Source of the DNA: Labilibacter marinus
Lineage (GTDB): Bacteria; Bacteroidota; Bacteroidia; Bacteroidales; Marinilabiliaceae
DNA: 64,000 bases
Direction: 5' to 3'
Assembly (NCBI RefSeq): GCF_001659685.2
Contig: NZ_LXYE02000002.1
Location: 62,001 to 126,000 of the forward strand
The first letter of the stretch is position 1, and each line of letters starts with the position of its first letter. The translations under genes were made by a program, and so were the position numbers. The notes beneath the pieces are model-generated. The model was not told the DNA's origin and searched no databases. It saw only the letters and a program-made list of their open reading frames with translations. Shown in pieces: positions 1-9,367 of this stretch.

Positions 1-389
1 AAAAAGGGTGTTGTTTGCTAAAAACAAATAATATTTAGTAGTGACCTAGTAAAAGAACATGGTTGTCATTAAAAAAAGGTCTTTTGTCAAGCCTAAAAAA
101 GCGTTAACACGAGTTAACAACTTTCTGTTCTATTTTAGCAATGTAAATATAAGGTCATCTCAATTGTCCTAGATTTCGATTGACCATATGAGTGAAAAAA
201 CTGAAATGTTCTAAATATTATTTTGGGACTGACAGGGCGAAGCTGTATCCAGCAACAAAAAAGACACCATATAATTACCCTAAAAAAAATATTCAATTAC
301 ATTTGTACAAAATAGCAAAACATTTCGTTTGTTCGGGGTGTTTGAATTGAGTATTAAAGTTGAATATTATATAATTTTCTAAACCTGGT
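1..389. other. Non-coding leader of the polysaccharide locus
   Basis: No convincing gene is visible here. The stretch is AT-rich and holds a GTTAAC-ACGA-GTTAAC double motif at 103-118 and, near its right end, a Bacteroidota-type -7 element (298-305) that probably serves the UDP-glucose dehydrogenase gene. No NusG-like (UpxY-type) antiterminator gene, tRNA or integrase lies inside the window to its left, so the real left limit of the locus cannot be seen. Confidence 0.6.
298..305 (+). promoter_or_regulatory. Putative -7 element upstream of ugd
   Basis: TACATTTG fits the Bacteroidota -7 consensus TAnnTTTG and lies about 85 bases before the ugd start. No clear TTTG sits 19-21 bases upstream, so only half the promoter is supported. 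Confidence 0.4.
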
Positions 390-1826
390 ATGCAAAAAAA
401 AGTAACAAATATCTGCTGTATAGGAGCAGGTTATGTAGGAGGACCTACAATGGCGGTTTTGGCGCAGAAGTGTCCTCATATTAAAGTAACTGTTGTTGAT
501 TTAAATAAACAGCGAATTGCTGATTGGAATGATGAGGATTTAAATAAATTGCCGGTATATGAACCAGGCTTAGATGCTGTAGTGGCAGAAGCACGTGGTC
601 GTAATTTGTTTTTTTCAACGGATGTGGATAAAGCCATTGATGAGGCGCAAATGATTTTTATATCGGTAAATACACCTACTAAAACCTATGGCGTAGGTAA
701 GGGTATGGCTGCCGACTTAAAATATATTGAGTTATGTGCGCGTCAGATTGCTTCTATAGCTAAAGATGATAAAATTATTATAGAGAAATCTACTTTACCG
801 GTTCGTACGGCGCAAGCTATTCGTACTATTTTAGATTCAACAGGAAGTGGAGTGAACTTTCAAGTGCTTTCTAGTCCTGAGTTCTTAGCAGAAGGAACAG
901 CTGTAACGGATTTACAAGATCCTGATAGAGTGCTTATCGGTGGAGATACTGATGAGGCAGGTCAAGAGGCTATTCAAGCGCTTGTAGAGGTTTATGAAAA
1001 CTGGGTAAAGAGAGAGCAAATCATTACCACTAGAGTTTGGTCTTCTGAGTTAAGTAAACTTACCGCGAATGCATTCTTAGCACAACGTGTTTCATCTATC
1101 AATGCTATTTCTGCTTTATGCGAAAAAACAGAGGCTGATGTGGATGAGGTAGCAGGGGCTATTGGAATGGATACCCGTATTGGAGCTAAGTTTTTAAAGT
1201 CATCTGTTGGTTTCGGAGGCTCATGTTTCCAAAAAGATATTCTAAACCTGGTTTACCTTTGTCATCATTTTGGTTTACCTGAAGTTGCAGATTATTGGGA
1301 ACAAGTGGTGATCATGAACGATTATCAGAAACATCGTTTTGGTAAGGTGATCATGGATAAGCTTTTTAATACTGTTTCGGGTAAAAAGATTGCTTTCTTA
1401 GGTTGGGCCTTTAAAAAGGATACCAATGATACCCGTGAGTCGGCATCTATTTATGTGGCTGATCAGTTATTACAAGATAGAGCAGAAATTCATGTGTATG
1501 ATCCTAAAGTAACAAAAGAACAAATATTTGCTGATTTAGAATATTTACAAACACACCGTGTGGGTAGATATGTGGAAAAAGGCGAATTAATGGACATGGA
1601 AGAAATTAGAAGTCTGGTGACTGTTCATACAGATGCATATAGTGCTATGGAAAGCGCACATGCCGTAGCCGTTATGACGGAGTGGGATGAGTTTAAAAGC
1701 TACGACTGGCAAAAAGTATTTGATGCCATGTTAAAGCCTGCTTTTGTTTTTGATGGAAGAAATATCCTGGATAAAGCACAATTAGAAAATATGGGCTTTG
1801 ACGTGTTTAATATCGGAAAAGGCTAG
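390..1826 (+). CDS. ugd: UDP-glucose 6-dehydrogenase
   Basis: Oxidises UDP-glucose to UDP-glucuronate with two NAD+, in the cytoplasm, to supply acidic sugar for polysaccharide. The 478-residue protein begins with a Rossmann motif GAGYVG (residues 12-17), has the EFLAEGTA segment in the middle, and carries the catalytic cysteine (Cys279) in [10 protein letters not shown]. The C-terminal UDP-binding domain has FAFKKDT-like (here WAFKKDT) and FDGRN segments. Length and many segments, such as [10 protein letters not shown] and [16 protein letters not shown], look much more like animal UGDH than the shorter 390-440-residue enzymes common in bacteria. First gene of the locus, separated from the next by a repeat-bearing gap. 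Confidence 0.95.
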   Translation: MQKKVTNICCIGAGYVGGPTMAVLAQKCPHIKVTVVDLNKQRIADWNDEDLNKLPVYEPGLDAVVAEARGRNLFFSTDVDKAIDEAQMIFISVNTPTKTYGVGKGMAADLKYIELCARQIASIAKDDKIIIEKSTLPVRTAQAIRTILDSTGSGVNFQVLSSPEFLAEGTAVTDLQDPDRVLIGGDTDEAGQEAIQALVEVYENWVKREQIITTRVWSSELSKLTANAFLAQRVSSINAISALCEKTEADVDEVAGAIGMDTRIGAKFLKSSVGFGGSCFQKDILNLVYLCHHFGLPEVADYWEQVVIMNDYQKHRFGKVIMDKLFNTVSGKKIAFLGWAFKKDTNDTRESASIYVADQLLQDRAEIHVYDPKVTKEQIFADLEYLQTHRVGRYVEKGELMDMEEIRSLVTVHTDAYSAMESAHAVAVMTEWDEFKSYDWQKVFDAMLKPAFVFDGRNILDKAQLENMGFDVFNIGKG

Positions 1827-1963
1827 GCCTTCGCTTAGCTCAGGCTGGAGAAAGGGATTTACAGTAAACAGTATTCAGTAGGCAGTGATTTGCAGGTTTT
1901 AGAAAGGAACAAGGAGAAGGGAGAATGTGACTTACAGCTTGCTTATTTGCATCCTGTAAATTG

Positions 1964-2008
1964 AGCTCTGAAAGAGCTAAAGATAATAGCCCTGGGCAAC
2001 GCCCAGGG
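1964..2008. repeat. REP-like double hairpin
   Basis: Two closely spaced palindromes: AGCTCT/AGAGCT (1964-1969 with 1973-1978) and CCCTGGGC-AAC-GCCCAGGG (1990-2008). The second is a perfect 8-bp stem with a 3-base loop. Paired palindromes of this CCCTGGGC type are dispersed through many Bacteroidota genomes and are often linked to REP-associated (RAYT) transposases; that link is recalled knowledge and no RAYT gene is in this window. Confidence 0.6.
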
Positions 2009-2027
2009 GAAACAAATGATTAAGAAC

Positions 2028-2071
2028 GGCGCAACCACAAAATAGTTAAATATGCCTAATTATTTTGCGCC
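2028..2071. repeat. Long imperfect hairpin with GGCGC/GCGCC ends
   Basis: The ends GGCGC (2028-2032) and GCGCC (2067-2071) pair, and after a six-base bulge a 10-bp AT-rich stem follows with one G-T pair. It could be part of the adjacent REP-like element, a small non-autonomous element, or a rho-independent terminator for ugd, although there is no T-run right after it. Confidence 0.45.
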
Positions 2072-2167
2072 GAAATTGTGAGCAGGTAAAATTCATTGTG
2101 AAGAAAGGAAATCGGAAACGGAAAACCTTAGCAAGAAGAAAAAAACCGAAGAATATAAAGAAATAGA

Positions 2168-2230
2168 TTCCCCCTTGGAGAAGGGGGAGTTAATAAAAGG
2201 TGTATCAGATTAAAGTCTCTTTAGGGGGAT
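2168..2230. repeat. Fold-back element with C5/G5 arms
   Basis: An inner perfect stem CCCCCTT-GGAG-AAGGGGG (2170-2187) stands at one end, and the outer arms TCCCCC (2169-2174) and GGGGGA (2224-2229) are inverted to each other. The layout of outer arms plus one sub-terminal stem is repeated, with different bases, at 20637-20683. Confidence 0.55.
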
Positions 2231-2366
2231 TAAAAATTATAAGTTAATAGATAAACAAAATAAAAACCAGAACCTAATCTAATAATAACCAAATCCTAAT
2301 TATTCTGAAATAATCTACAATTCTGTAGGGGGGAAGTTCTCATAATTCTTAGCAATAAAATTTATA

Positions 2367-5186
2367 GTGATTAAAGTATCTCCATATATTGGACTAACTG
2401 TGTTATTGTTTGGCTTAAACTATAAAGCAAAGGGCCAGAATATTAATCTGTTTGGCAAACCCTACTTTTTAAGTAATCCTGCCTATTCAATGGATTCAGG
2501 TACCTATGTTAATATATTTGCATTGAATACCTTTGTACAAGGTAATCGTATGTCCTTAGGATATGGAGATTTATTGAAGTTAGACCAACAAATGCTAAGA
2601 GAAGGAATCATTGGAGTAAATCAGGGTTCATCGGGTTGGATAAATACAGAAATTATTGGGCCTTCCATATCCTTTCCGTTAGGCGAAAAAAATAGGTTGT
2701 CTTTTTTTTCTGCTTTACAAGTATTGGGACACTATGATAATTTAGATGGTAGATTAGTAGCTGAGGTCAATGAATCACATCGTTTTAGTCAGACTTATCC
2801 TTATGATGTAGCTACTAAAGAAAAGATGATGACTAATGTAGCCAGTTGGAGTAAGTTTGGTTTGGGATTTTCAAGAAACATCTATAGTAAACAGCAACAC
2901 AAAATAAATTTGGGACTTAACGTATATTATATCAAGGGCGTAGATCATTCTTCTGTGGATGTTGATTTGCAAGGTGGAGAAGTTGACCTGGCGCCTAGTT
3001 ATATTACGGGTTCTTCAGGAACGATAAGTACTACAACAGCTGGTGCCTGGTTTAATCAGCCTGGTTTATCGGGTGTTTTAAAAGGCCGTGGAAGTTGGGG
3101 GGGAGATATAGGTATTAGCTATCAATATAAAAAGGAATCAGACAAGGATTATACCTTAAAAGCTGGTATTACAGTAAATAATTTTGGGCAAGTAAAGTAT
3201 ACTTCTGACAGTACTTATAGTAAAGACTTTGATATTACATTAGAAAATACCAGGTTATACTTTAACCAACAAAGAGATGACTTTAAATTTAATAGAATAG
3301 CCAACTATCTGGAAGAAAATGAAAATGCTTTTAAAAAGACGAATGCCAGAAATGAGCACTATCAAATATCTTTACCAACTTCTCTTAACTTATTTGTGGA
3401 TTATAGATTTACCAATAAATTAGGTTTGTTGGCCAGGGCAAACACATCATTAACTGAGGATAAGTCTATTGATCAATTATATCATTCAAACGATTACGGT
3501 ATAACACCATATTATACCGATCAACAATTTGGTGTGGCCTTGCCTGTGAGTTATAGAGAATACTCGAAATACAATGCAGGTATTCATGTTGAGTTAGGAG
3601 GTTTTAGTATCGCTTCAGAAAGTGCCATATCTTCCATATTAAAAGGAACAGACCAAATAGATGTACACCTAGGAGCAAGGTTTACCTTAAACAAGAAGAA
3701 TAAAAGCGTTGAAGGTCGCATCAATACTTCTATATCACGACCTCACGATAACACTATTATCCAAAATCCTAACATCAAAAGTTTTATATCTCTAAGTGCT
3801 ATTGCTACTTCTAATAATACAGTCCCTTTCTGGATGAGGAGTATGCAGTATGGGAGTATTCCTTTAAGTGGTTTATCCACATCCTTAGAGGCGGGTATGA
3901 CTAAAAATTATAGCTCCTCAAAAAAAGACCAATTATTTGATTGGGGGGCTGGAGCAGAAGCGCGTTTTAATGTGGGTTATACTACGCAAGCTATATTGGT
4001 TGAAGCTTATGCTAAAGCTCGCTTAGGTGTTTTTCAGCTTAAAGCTGGACGCTCCAAAGACATGATGGGCTTGGTTGACTCTACCTTATCTACTGGTGCT
4101 TTTGCCATTTCTGGTAATGCATTGGGCATACCAAAGGTAGAGTTAAGTATTCCTGAGTATTGTGATGTACCCTTAAGCAATGGACTTATAGCTGTAAAAG
4201 GGAATTTTGCCCATGGGTGGATGGGTGAGCAAAGGATTAATACAGATATGGATGGTTTTCCGGTAAAAAATGAATTTGTTAATTCTTATTTACATCAAAA
4301 GAGTCTTTATGCCCGACTAGGAAAAACAAAATGGCGGGTTAAACTTCATGGCGGTTTCAATCACCAGGCTATGTGGGGTAATGAAGATGAAATTACCAAT
4401 CATACATTATCTACTTTGGAAACCTATAAGTATGTTTTTACGGGTACTGCTTATCATCCAGATAATTTTCCAGGGTCCAAAATTGGGAATCATTTGGGCT
4501 CTTTAGATCAGGCTATAGAGATAGATTTTAATAAGTTTTCTTTAATGGCTTATCACCAGTTTTTTTACGAAGCGGGGGCTTTAGCTTATTTAGATAATAT
4601 TAATGATGGTATAACTGGCTTAAGTTATACTAATAAAACACAAAAATATCAACGTAAGTTCAGAGTGAAGAAAGCATTACTGGAGTTTATATATTCAAAA
4701 AGCCAAGGAGGAGAAGTTGATTCAAAAGGGCGAGCTTCCGCTGCTGAGGATTATTATAATAATTTTCTTTACAATCAAGGGTGGAGTTTTCACCAAGAGA
4801 ATATCGGAAATGTTCTTTTTACTTCTAATAAGTATTTAAGAAACGAATTGCCTAAAGGGGATATACAATACTTTACCAATAATAGGGTAGTAGCTGTGCA
4901 TTGTGGAGGTGTTGGAGAATATAAGAAGTGGATACTTAAGAGTTTTTTTACATGGTCTAATAATTTTGGCACTTACGCTACAGCTCCAGCAAGCAAAGGT
5001 AGGGGGAATGAAATATATTATAATTCACCACCTTATTTTGGTAAGATAGGTCAGTTTTCAGGATATCTAGAGGCAAGCAAACAACTAAAGAATGGTTTTA
5101 GATTAACACTTATTACCGCTATTGATCAAGGAAGCCTTTTATATAATTCAATAGGAGGTATAGTTAAACTAAGTAAAACCTTGTAA
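2367..5186 (+). CDS. Outer-membrane fusion: DUF5723-like barrel plus Wzi-like capsule-assembly barrel
   Basis: Predicted outer-membrane protein of 939 residues. A GTG start gives a signal peptide ending near residue 23 (AKG-Q). Residues about 25-435 contain a motif around an NPA triplet and alternating beta strands resembling DUF5723-type barrels; this half is assigned tentatively. From about residue 465 to the end the protein matches the capsule-assembly Wzi family: WMRSMQYG, a SGNALGIPKVELSIPEY segment, KGNFAHGWMG, a GNHLGSLD motif and FYEAGAL. Wzi binds or anchors exported polysaccharide at the cell surface. A typical Wzi is about half this length, so the fusion is notable. It precedes rmlA by 44 bases. 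No single point suggests a frameshift join. Confidence 0.8.
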   Translation: MIKVSPYIGLTVLLFGLNYKAKGQNINLFGKPYFLSNPAYSMDSGTYVNIFALNTFVQGNRMSLGYGDLLKLDQQMLREGIIGVNQGSSGWINTEIIGPSISFPLGEKNRLSFFSALQVLGHYDNLDGRLVAEVNESHRFSQTYPYDVATKEKMMTNVASWSKFGLGFSRNIYSKQQHKINLGLNVYYIKGVDHSSVDVDLQGGEVDLAPSYITGSSGTISTTTAGAWFNQPGLSGVLKGRGSWGGDIGISYQYKKESDKDYTLKAGITVNNFGQVKYTSDSTYSKDFDITLENTRLYFNQQRDDFKFNRIANYLEENENAFKKTNARNEHYQISLPTSLNLFVDYRFTNKLGLLARANTSLTEDKSIDQLYHSNDYGITPYYTDQQFGVALPVSYREYSKYNAGIHVELGGFSIASESAISSILKGTDQIDVHLGARFTLNKKNKSVEGRINTSISRPHDNTIIQNPNIKSFISLSAIATSNNTVPFWMRSMQYGSIPLSGLSTSLEAGMTKNYSSSKKDQLFDWGAGAEARFNVGYTTQAILVEAYAKARLGVFQLKAGRSKDMMGLVDSTLSTGAFAISGNALGIPKVELSIPEYCDVPLSNGLIAVKGNFAHGWMGEQRINTDMDGFPVKNEFVNSYLHQKSLYARLGKTKWRVKLHGGFNHQAMWGNEDEITNHTLSTLETYKYVFTGTAYHPDNFPGSKIGNHLGSLDQAIEIDFNKFSLMAYHQFFYEAGALAYLDNINDGITGLSYTNKTQKYQRKFRVKKALLEFIYSKSQGGEVDSKGRASAAEDYYNNFLYNQGWSFHQENIGNVLFTSNKYLRNELPKGDIQYFTNNRVVAVHCGGVGEYKKWILKSFFTWSNNFGTYATAPASKGRGNEIYYNSPPYFGKIGQFSGYLEASKQLKNGFRLTLITAIDQGSLLYNSIGGIVKLSKTL

Positions 5187-5230
5187 TTATTTAATACTAG
5201 TTATTAACCTCAATTTTAAACAATATCTAA

Positions 5231-6112
5231 ATGAAAGGAATAATCTTAGCTGGGGGATCAGGAACTCGGTTATATCCAATAACTAAAGGAGTGTCTAAAC
5301 AACTGCTACCTATTTATGACAAACCAATGATATATTACCCTTTATCCGTATTAATGTTGGCTGGTATAAGGGAAATACTTATTATTTCTACTCCAACGGA
5401 TTTATCTAGTTTTGAACGTTTGTTAGGTACAGGTAAGGATCTTGGAATAGAGCTTTCTTATAAGGAACAAGTAAGTCCTGATGGTTTGGCCCAGGCATTT
5501 ATTTTAGGAGAAGAATTTATAGGAAAAGATGATGTTAGCTTAGTGCTAGGAGATAATATTTTTTACGGATATGGATTTTCGGGTTTGTTAAAAAACGCCG
5601 TAAGCACTGTAACAAAAGAAAAAAAGGCTTGTGTATTTGGCTATTGGGTTAAAGATCCTGAACGTTATGGGGTATGTACTTTTAATGAAAATAAGGAAGT
5701 GACAAGTATTGAGGAGAAGCCTGAAATACCTCAATCTAATTATGCTGTAGTTGGATTGTATTTCTATCCTAATTCAGTTGTAAATATTGCAAAGAGTATT
5801 AAACCTTCACCAAGAGGGGAGTTAGAAATTACTACTGTTAATCAAGAATATTTAAATCAGGATAATTTAAATGTAGAGATAATGGGGAGAGGTTTTGCAT
5901 GGTTAGATACAGGAACCCACGATTCTTTATTGGAAGCAGGGAGCTTTGTAGAAACTATAGAGAAAAGGCAAGGTTTAAAAGTGGCATGTTTGGAAGAAAT
6001 AGCATATACATTAGGTTTTATAAGTAAGGATCAGTTAATAAGTTTAGCTCAGCCCTTATTGAAAAATGAATATGGTCAATATTTAATGGCACTAATAAAT
6101 AATAGTAATTAA
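5231..6112 (+). CDS. rmlA: Glucose-1-phosphate thymidylyltransferase
   Basis: Makes dTDP-glucose from dTTP and glucose-1-phosphate, the first step towards dTDP-rhamnose-type sugars. The 293-residue length is normal for the family. The nucleotide-binding motif [11 protein letters not shown] is at residues 8-18, followed by [16 protein letters not shown], and the metal-binding LGDNIFYG segment lies near residue 110. ATG start 44 bases after the Wzi-like gene; the next gene, rmlC, follows after 20 bases, so the three rml genes appear co-transcribed. Ordinary member of the family. Confidence 0.96.
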   Translation: MKGIILAGGSGTRLYPITKGVSKQLLPIYDKPMIYYPLSVLMLAGIREILIISTPTDLSSFERLLGTGKDLGIELSYKEQVSPDGLAQAFILGEEFIGKDDVSLVLGDNIFYGYGFSGLLKNAVSTVTKEKKACVFGYWVKDPERYGVCTFNENKEVTSIEEKPEIPQSNYAVVGLYFYPNSVVNIAKSIKPSPRGELEITTVNQEYLNQDNLNVEIMGRGFAWLDTGTHDSLLEAGSFVETIEKRQGLKVACLEEIAYTLGFISKDQLISLAQPLLKNEYGQYLMALINNSN

Positions 6113-6132
6113 CAAGGTAATAAATATCATTA

Positions 6133-6702
6133 ATGAAATTTACTCCAACAGAAATCCCAGAAGTTATCATTATTGAGCCAAACGTGTTTGGTGATTCAAG
6201 AGGCTATTTTTTAGAGTCGTTTAATCAAAAAGAGTTCGAAGAAAATATTGGAGCTGTCAATTTTGTTCAGGATAATGAATCTAAATCTTCGCGCGGAGTA
6301 TTAAGGGGGTTGCATTTTCAGAACCCTCCGTTTAATCAGGCAAAATTAGTTCGTTGTATTGAAGGTATTGTATTAGATGTTGCGGTGGATATACGAAAGG
6401 GTTCTCCTACATATAAAAAATATGTATCCGTATTATTGACAGGAGATAATAAAAGGCAATTATTTGTGCCAAGAGGATTTGCTCATGGATTTGTAGTACT
6501 TAGTGAATCGGCATGTTTTGCTTATAAAGTAGATAACTGGTATGCACCTGAACACGATTCAGGTATTGCTTGGAATGATATTGAAGTTGGTGTTGATTGG
6601 CAAATTGCTGAAGAGTTAATTCAACTTTCAGGAAAAGATGCGCTACTTAATCCGTTAAGTGAAATTGAAAATCCCTTTTATTACGAAGAGGCAATTGTTT
6701 AA
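6133..6702 (+). CDS. rmlC: dTDP-4-dehydrorhamnose 3,5-epimerase
   Basis: Cupin-type epimerase that converts dTDP-4-keto-6-deoxyglucose into dTDP-4-keto-L-rhamnose. At 189 residues it has the usual length. His61 in RGLHFQ, Lys71 and Tyr131 sit where the family's active-site residues are expected, and the FVPRGFAHGF segment is intact. It lies between rmlA and rmlB, with 20 and 8 bases of spacing. No rmlD (the reductase giving dTDP-L-rhamnose) follows or occurs elsewhere in the window, so the locus alone makes only the keto sugar. Confidence 0.95.
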   Translation: MKFTPTEIPEVIIIEPNVFGDSRGYFLESFNQKEFEENIGAVNFVQDNESKSSRGVLRGLHFQNPPFNQAKLVRCIEGIVLDVAVDIRKGSPTYKKYVSVLLTGDNKRQLFVPRGFAHGFVVLSESACFAYKVDNWYAPEHDSGIAWNDIEVGVDWQIAEELIQLSGKDALLNPLSEIENPFYYEEAIV

Positions 6703-6710
6703 ATGATAAC

Positions 6711-7763
6711 ATGTATAAAATGACTTATAAGAGAAATATACTCATTACCGGGGGTGCTGGTTTTATTGGTTCGCATGTTGTTCGATTATTTATTAATAAA
6801 TATCCGAATTACAACATTATTAACCTAGATAAACTAACCTATGCAGGTAATCTGGCTAACCTAAAAGATATAGAAGAAAAGCCTAATTATACGTTTGTCA
6901 AAGCAGATATTTGTGACTTTGAAAGGATGCAAGAAATATTCTTGCAATTCAAAATAGATGGAGTAATTCACTTAGCTGCCGAAAGTCATGTAGATCGTTC
7001 CATTAAGGATCCTTTTTCTTTTGCCCAAACCAATGTAATGGGAACATTATCTCTCCTACAAGCAGCAAAACATAGTTGGGGTGCTAATTTTAATGATAAA
7101 TTGTTTTATCATGTTTCTACCGATGAGGTATATGGAAGTTTAGGGGAGCAAGGTTTCTTTACAGAAGAAACAGCTTACGACCCTCATTCTCCTTATTCTG
7201 CGTCAAAAGCTTCATCGGATCATTTTGTAAGAGCTTTTCAAGATACCTTTTGTTTGCCAACGGTAATATCCAATTGTTCTAACAATTACGGTTCTTACCA
7301 GTTCCCAGAAAAGTTGATCCCTTTGTTTATCAACAATATTTGCCAGAATAAACCATTGCCTGTTTACGGTAAAGGTGAAAATGTACGTGATTGGTTATAT
7401 GTGGATGATCATGCAAGAGCTATAGATGTAATTTTTCATAAAGGCAAGCAAGGAGATACATACAATATTGGAGGATTCAACGAATGGAAGAATATCGACT
7501 TGATTAAAGTAATGATTAAAGCCGTGGATAGACTTTTAGGACGTCCAGAAGGAATTTCAGAAAAATTAATTACTTATGTTACCGATCGTGCAGGTCACGA
7601 TTTACGTTATGCCATCGATTCTACTAAGTTAAAAGAAGAATTAGGGTGGGAACCATCTTTGCAATTTGAAGAAGGGATTGAAAAGACGGTTAAATGGTAT
7701 TTGGAGAATGAAGAATGGCTAAATAATGTGACATCTGGAAAGTATCAAGAAAGTAATGAATAG
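6711..7763 (+). CDS. rmlB: dTDP-glucose 4,6-dehydratase
   Basis: Short-chain dehydrogenase-type enzyme that converts dTDP-glucose to dTDP-4-keto-6-deoxyglucose, using bound NAD+. The Rossmann motif GGAGFIGSH is at residues 14-22. The catalytic STDE(VYG) and YSASKAS motifs are both present, with LAAESHVDRSI and RVRDWLYVDDHARAI-like (here NVRDWLYVDDHARAI) segments. Two starts are possible: ATG at 6711, eight bases after rmlC, or ATG at 6720, which gives a protein nearer the usual N terminus. Gene order here is rmlA-rmlC-rmlB rather than BDAC. Confidence 0.96.
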   Translation: MYKMTYKRNILITGGAGFIGSHVVRLFINKYPNYNIINLDKLTYAGNLANLKDIEEKPNYTFVKADICDFERMQEIFLQFKIDGVIHLAAESHVDRSIKDPFSFAQTNVMGTLSLLQAAKHSWGANFNDKLFYHVSTDEVYGSLGEQGFFTEETAYDPHSPYSASKASSDHFVRAFQDTFCLPTVISNCSNNYGSYQFPEKLIPLFINNICQNKPLPVYGKGENVRDWLYVDDHARAIDVIFHKGKQGDTYNIGGFNEWKNIDLIKVMIKAVDRLLGRPEGISEKLITYVTDRAGHDLRYAIDSTKLKEELGWEPSLQFEEGIEKTVKWYLENEEWLNNVTSGKYQESNE

Positions 7764-7816
7764 GTGTGTCAATAATGTTTTTTATTTTAAATGAGATACT
7801 ATCAAAGTAGAACGTA

Positions 7817-9349
7817 GTGGGACAGTCTAATAATAAAAGAATAGCTAAAAATACCATTTTTCTGTATATAAGAATGCTTTTCACCGTAGGTGTAGCTTTG
7901 TATACCTCTAGGGTCGTACTAGAAACTTTAGGCGTTGTTGATTATGGAATATATAATGTAATTGGCGGAGTTGTTGCTATGTTTGGTTTTTTAACAAATA
8001 CAATGGCAACAGCATCTCAACGATTTTTAGCCTTTGATATAGGCACAAAAAATATTGAGAACCTTAAAAGGACTTTTAGTGTGACGTTTGTAATTTATCT
8101 TTTTTTCGCTGTAATAATATTATTAACTGGAGAAACTATTGGTATATGGTTTATAAAAAATAAACTTACTATTCCTCCAGATAGACTTGAAGCTACGATA
8201 ATTATATATCACTTATCTTTAGTTAGTTTTATTATAGTTATTATGAGAATTCCTTATAATGCTGTAATTATTGCTTATGAAAAGATGGGGTTTTATGCAT
8301 GGAGTAGTATTGTTGAAGTTGGGCTTAAATTGATTATAGTATTTGCATTAGTTTATTTTAAGTATGATAAGTTGATTTTATATTGTACACTAATGCTAAT
8401 TGTTGTTTTTATTATAAGTTTACTTTATCTGTTATACTGTTTGATTCATTTCAAAGAGACAAAGATAAAGTTTTGTTGGGATTCAAAATTATTTAACTCT
8501 ATGTTCGGCTTTGCTGGCTGGTCATTATTTGATGGACTGGCAAATATAGGTAAAAATGAAGGGGTTAATATTTTAATAAATATCTTTTTTAATCCTGCAA
8601 TAAATGCAGCAAGAGGTATAGCTTTTCAAGTAAGTAGTCAAATAATTGGTTTTGTAACAAACTTTCAAATGGCAGCATCTCCTCAATTGACTAAGTATTA
8701 TGCATCAAATGATTATGAGGGTTTAAAGAAGTTGTATTATCAAAGCTCGAGACTTTCTTATTATTTATTACTTATCATTTCGGTTCCAGTAATAATTGAG
8801 GTCGAGTTACTTTTAACTATTTGGCTAAAAAATGTACCTGAATATACAATTCTTTTTACAAGATTAATATTAGTAAATAGACTGATTGATTGTTTGACAG
8901 GCACAACCAATTCGGTAGTACAGGCTACTGGTAATATTAAGTACTATCAAATTATCAGTGGGGTAATTATGCTGCTAAATTTACCTGTTTCATTTATGTT
9001 CTTAAGTGTTGGATATCCTCCTGAAAGTACATTAGTGGTATCAATAAGCATAAGTATAGTTCTACTATTAGTTAGGTTATATATTACACAACGTATTATT
9101 GGATTAAATTTTAAAGATTATTTATATGGTATAGTATTTAAGAATTTACTAATTACTTTAATTGCAGTAGTTATTCCAGTTATTTTGTATACACAAATGG
9201 ATGTTGGATACACAAGGTTCTTATTAACGACAGCTTCATCCATAGTGTCTACAGTGTTTGTTATCTATGCAATAGGGTTGTTAGATAAAGAGAAAAATTT
9301 AATAATAAGCTTTATAAATAATCATTTTCGTAAGTATCTTTCGAAGTAA
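7817..9349 (+). CDS. wzx: Wzx-type lipid-linked oligosaccharide flippase
   Basis: Integral membrane protein of 510 residues with about 12-14 hydrophobic segments, as in the MATE/MOP polysaccharide-transporter family. It opens with the family-like pattern KNTIFLYIRMLFTVGVALYT, then GVVDYGIYNVIGG. Predicted to move the undecaprenyl-linked repeat unit across the inner membrane. A GTG start at 7817 is chosen because the basic N terminus then leads directly into the first membrane segment. The gene marks the beginning of a markedly AT-rich stretch. The symbol reflects the role; flippase sequences are very divergent. Confidence 0.85.
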   Translation: MGQSNNKRIAKNTIFLYIRMLFTVGVALYTSRVVLETLGVVDYGIYNVIGGVVAMFGFLTNTMATASQRFLAFDIGTKNIENLKRTFSVTFVIYLFFAVIILLTGETIGIWFIKNKLTIPPDRLEATIIIYHLSLVSFIIVIMRIPYNAVIIAYEKMGFYAWSSIVEVGLKLIIVFALVYFKYDKLILYCTLMLIVVFIISLLYLLYCLIHFKETKIKFCWDSKLFNSMFGFAGWSLFDGLANIGKNEGVNILINIFFNPAINAARGIAFQVSSQIIGFVTNFQMAASPQLTKYYASNDYEGLKKLYYQSSRLSYYLLLIISVPVIIEVELLLTIWLKNVPEYTILFTRLILVNRLIDCLTGTTNSVVQATGNIKYYQIISGVIMLLNLPVSFMFLSVGYPPESTLVVSISISIVLLLVRLYITQRIIGLNFKDYLYGIVFKNLLITLIAVVIPVILYTQMDVGYTRFLLTTASSIVSTVFVIYAIGLLDKEKNLIISFINNHFRKYLSK

Positions 9350-9367
9350 GAGTCAAAATAATTGTAA

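Larger units (their letters stand above)
1827..2366. other. 540-base intergenic gap with dispersed repeats
   Basis: No gene is supported. The gap holds a short-word repeat tract near 1860-1895, a REP-like double hairpin (1964-2008), a longer AT-rich hairpin capped by GGCGC/GCGCC (2028-2071), and a fold-back element with C5/G5 arms (2168-2230). This concentration of repeats is unusual for the window and separates ugd from the Wzi-like fusion gene. Confidence 0.65.

Noticed and set aside
103-118. GTTAAC-ACGA-GTTAAC, a possible operator or inversion site
   Set aside because: GTTAAC is itself palindromic and AT-rich; no partner site or recombinase was found, so an invertible promoter is not supported.
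234-246. GGGCGAAGCTGT resembles the ops element (GGCGGTAGCNT) of RfaH-controlled loci
   Set aside because: Only a partial match, it lies upstream of the likely ugd promoter, and no RfaH/NusG paralogue is in the window.
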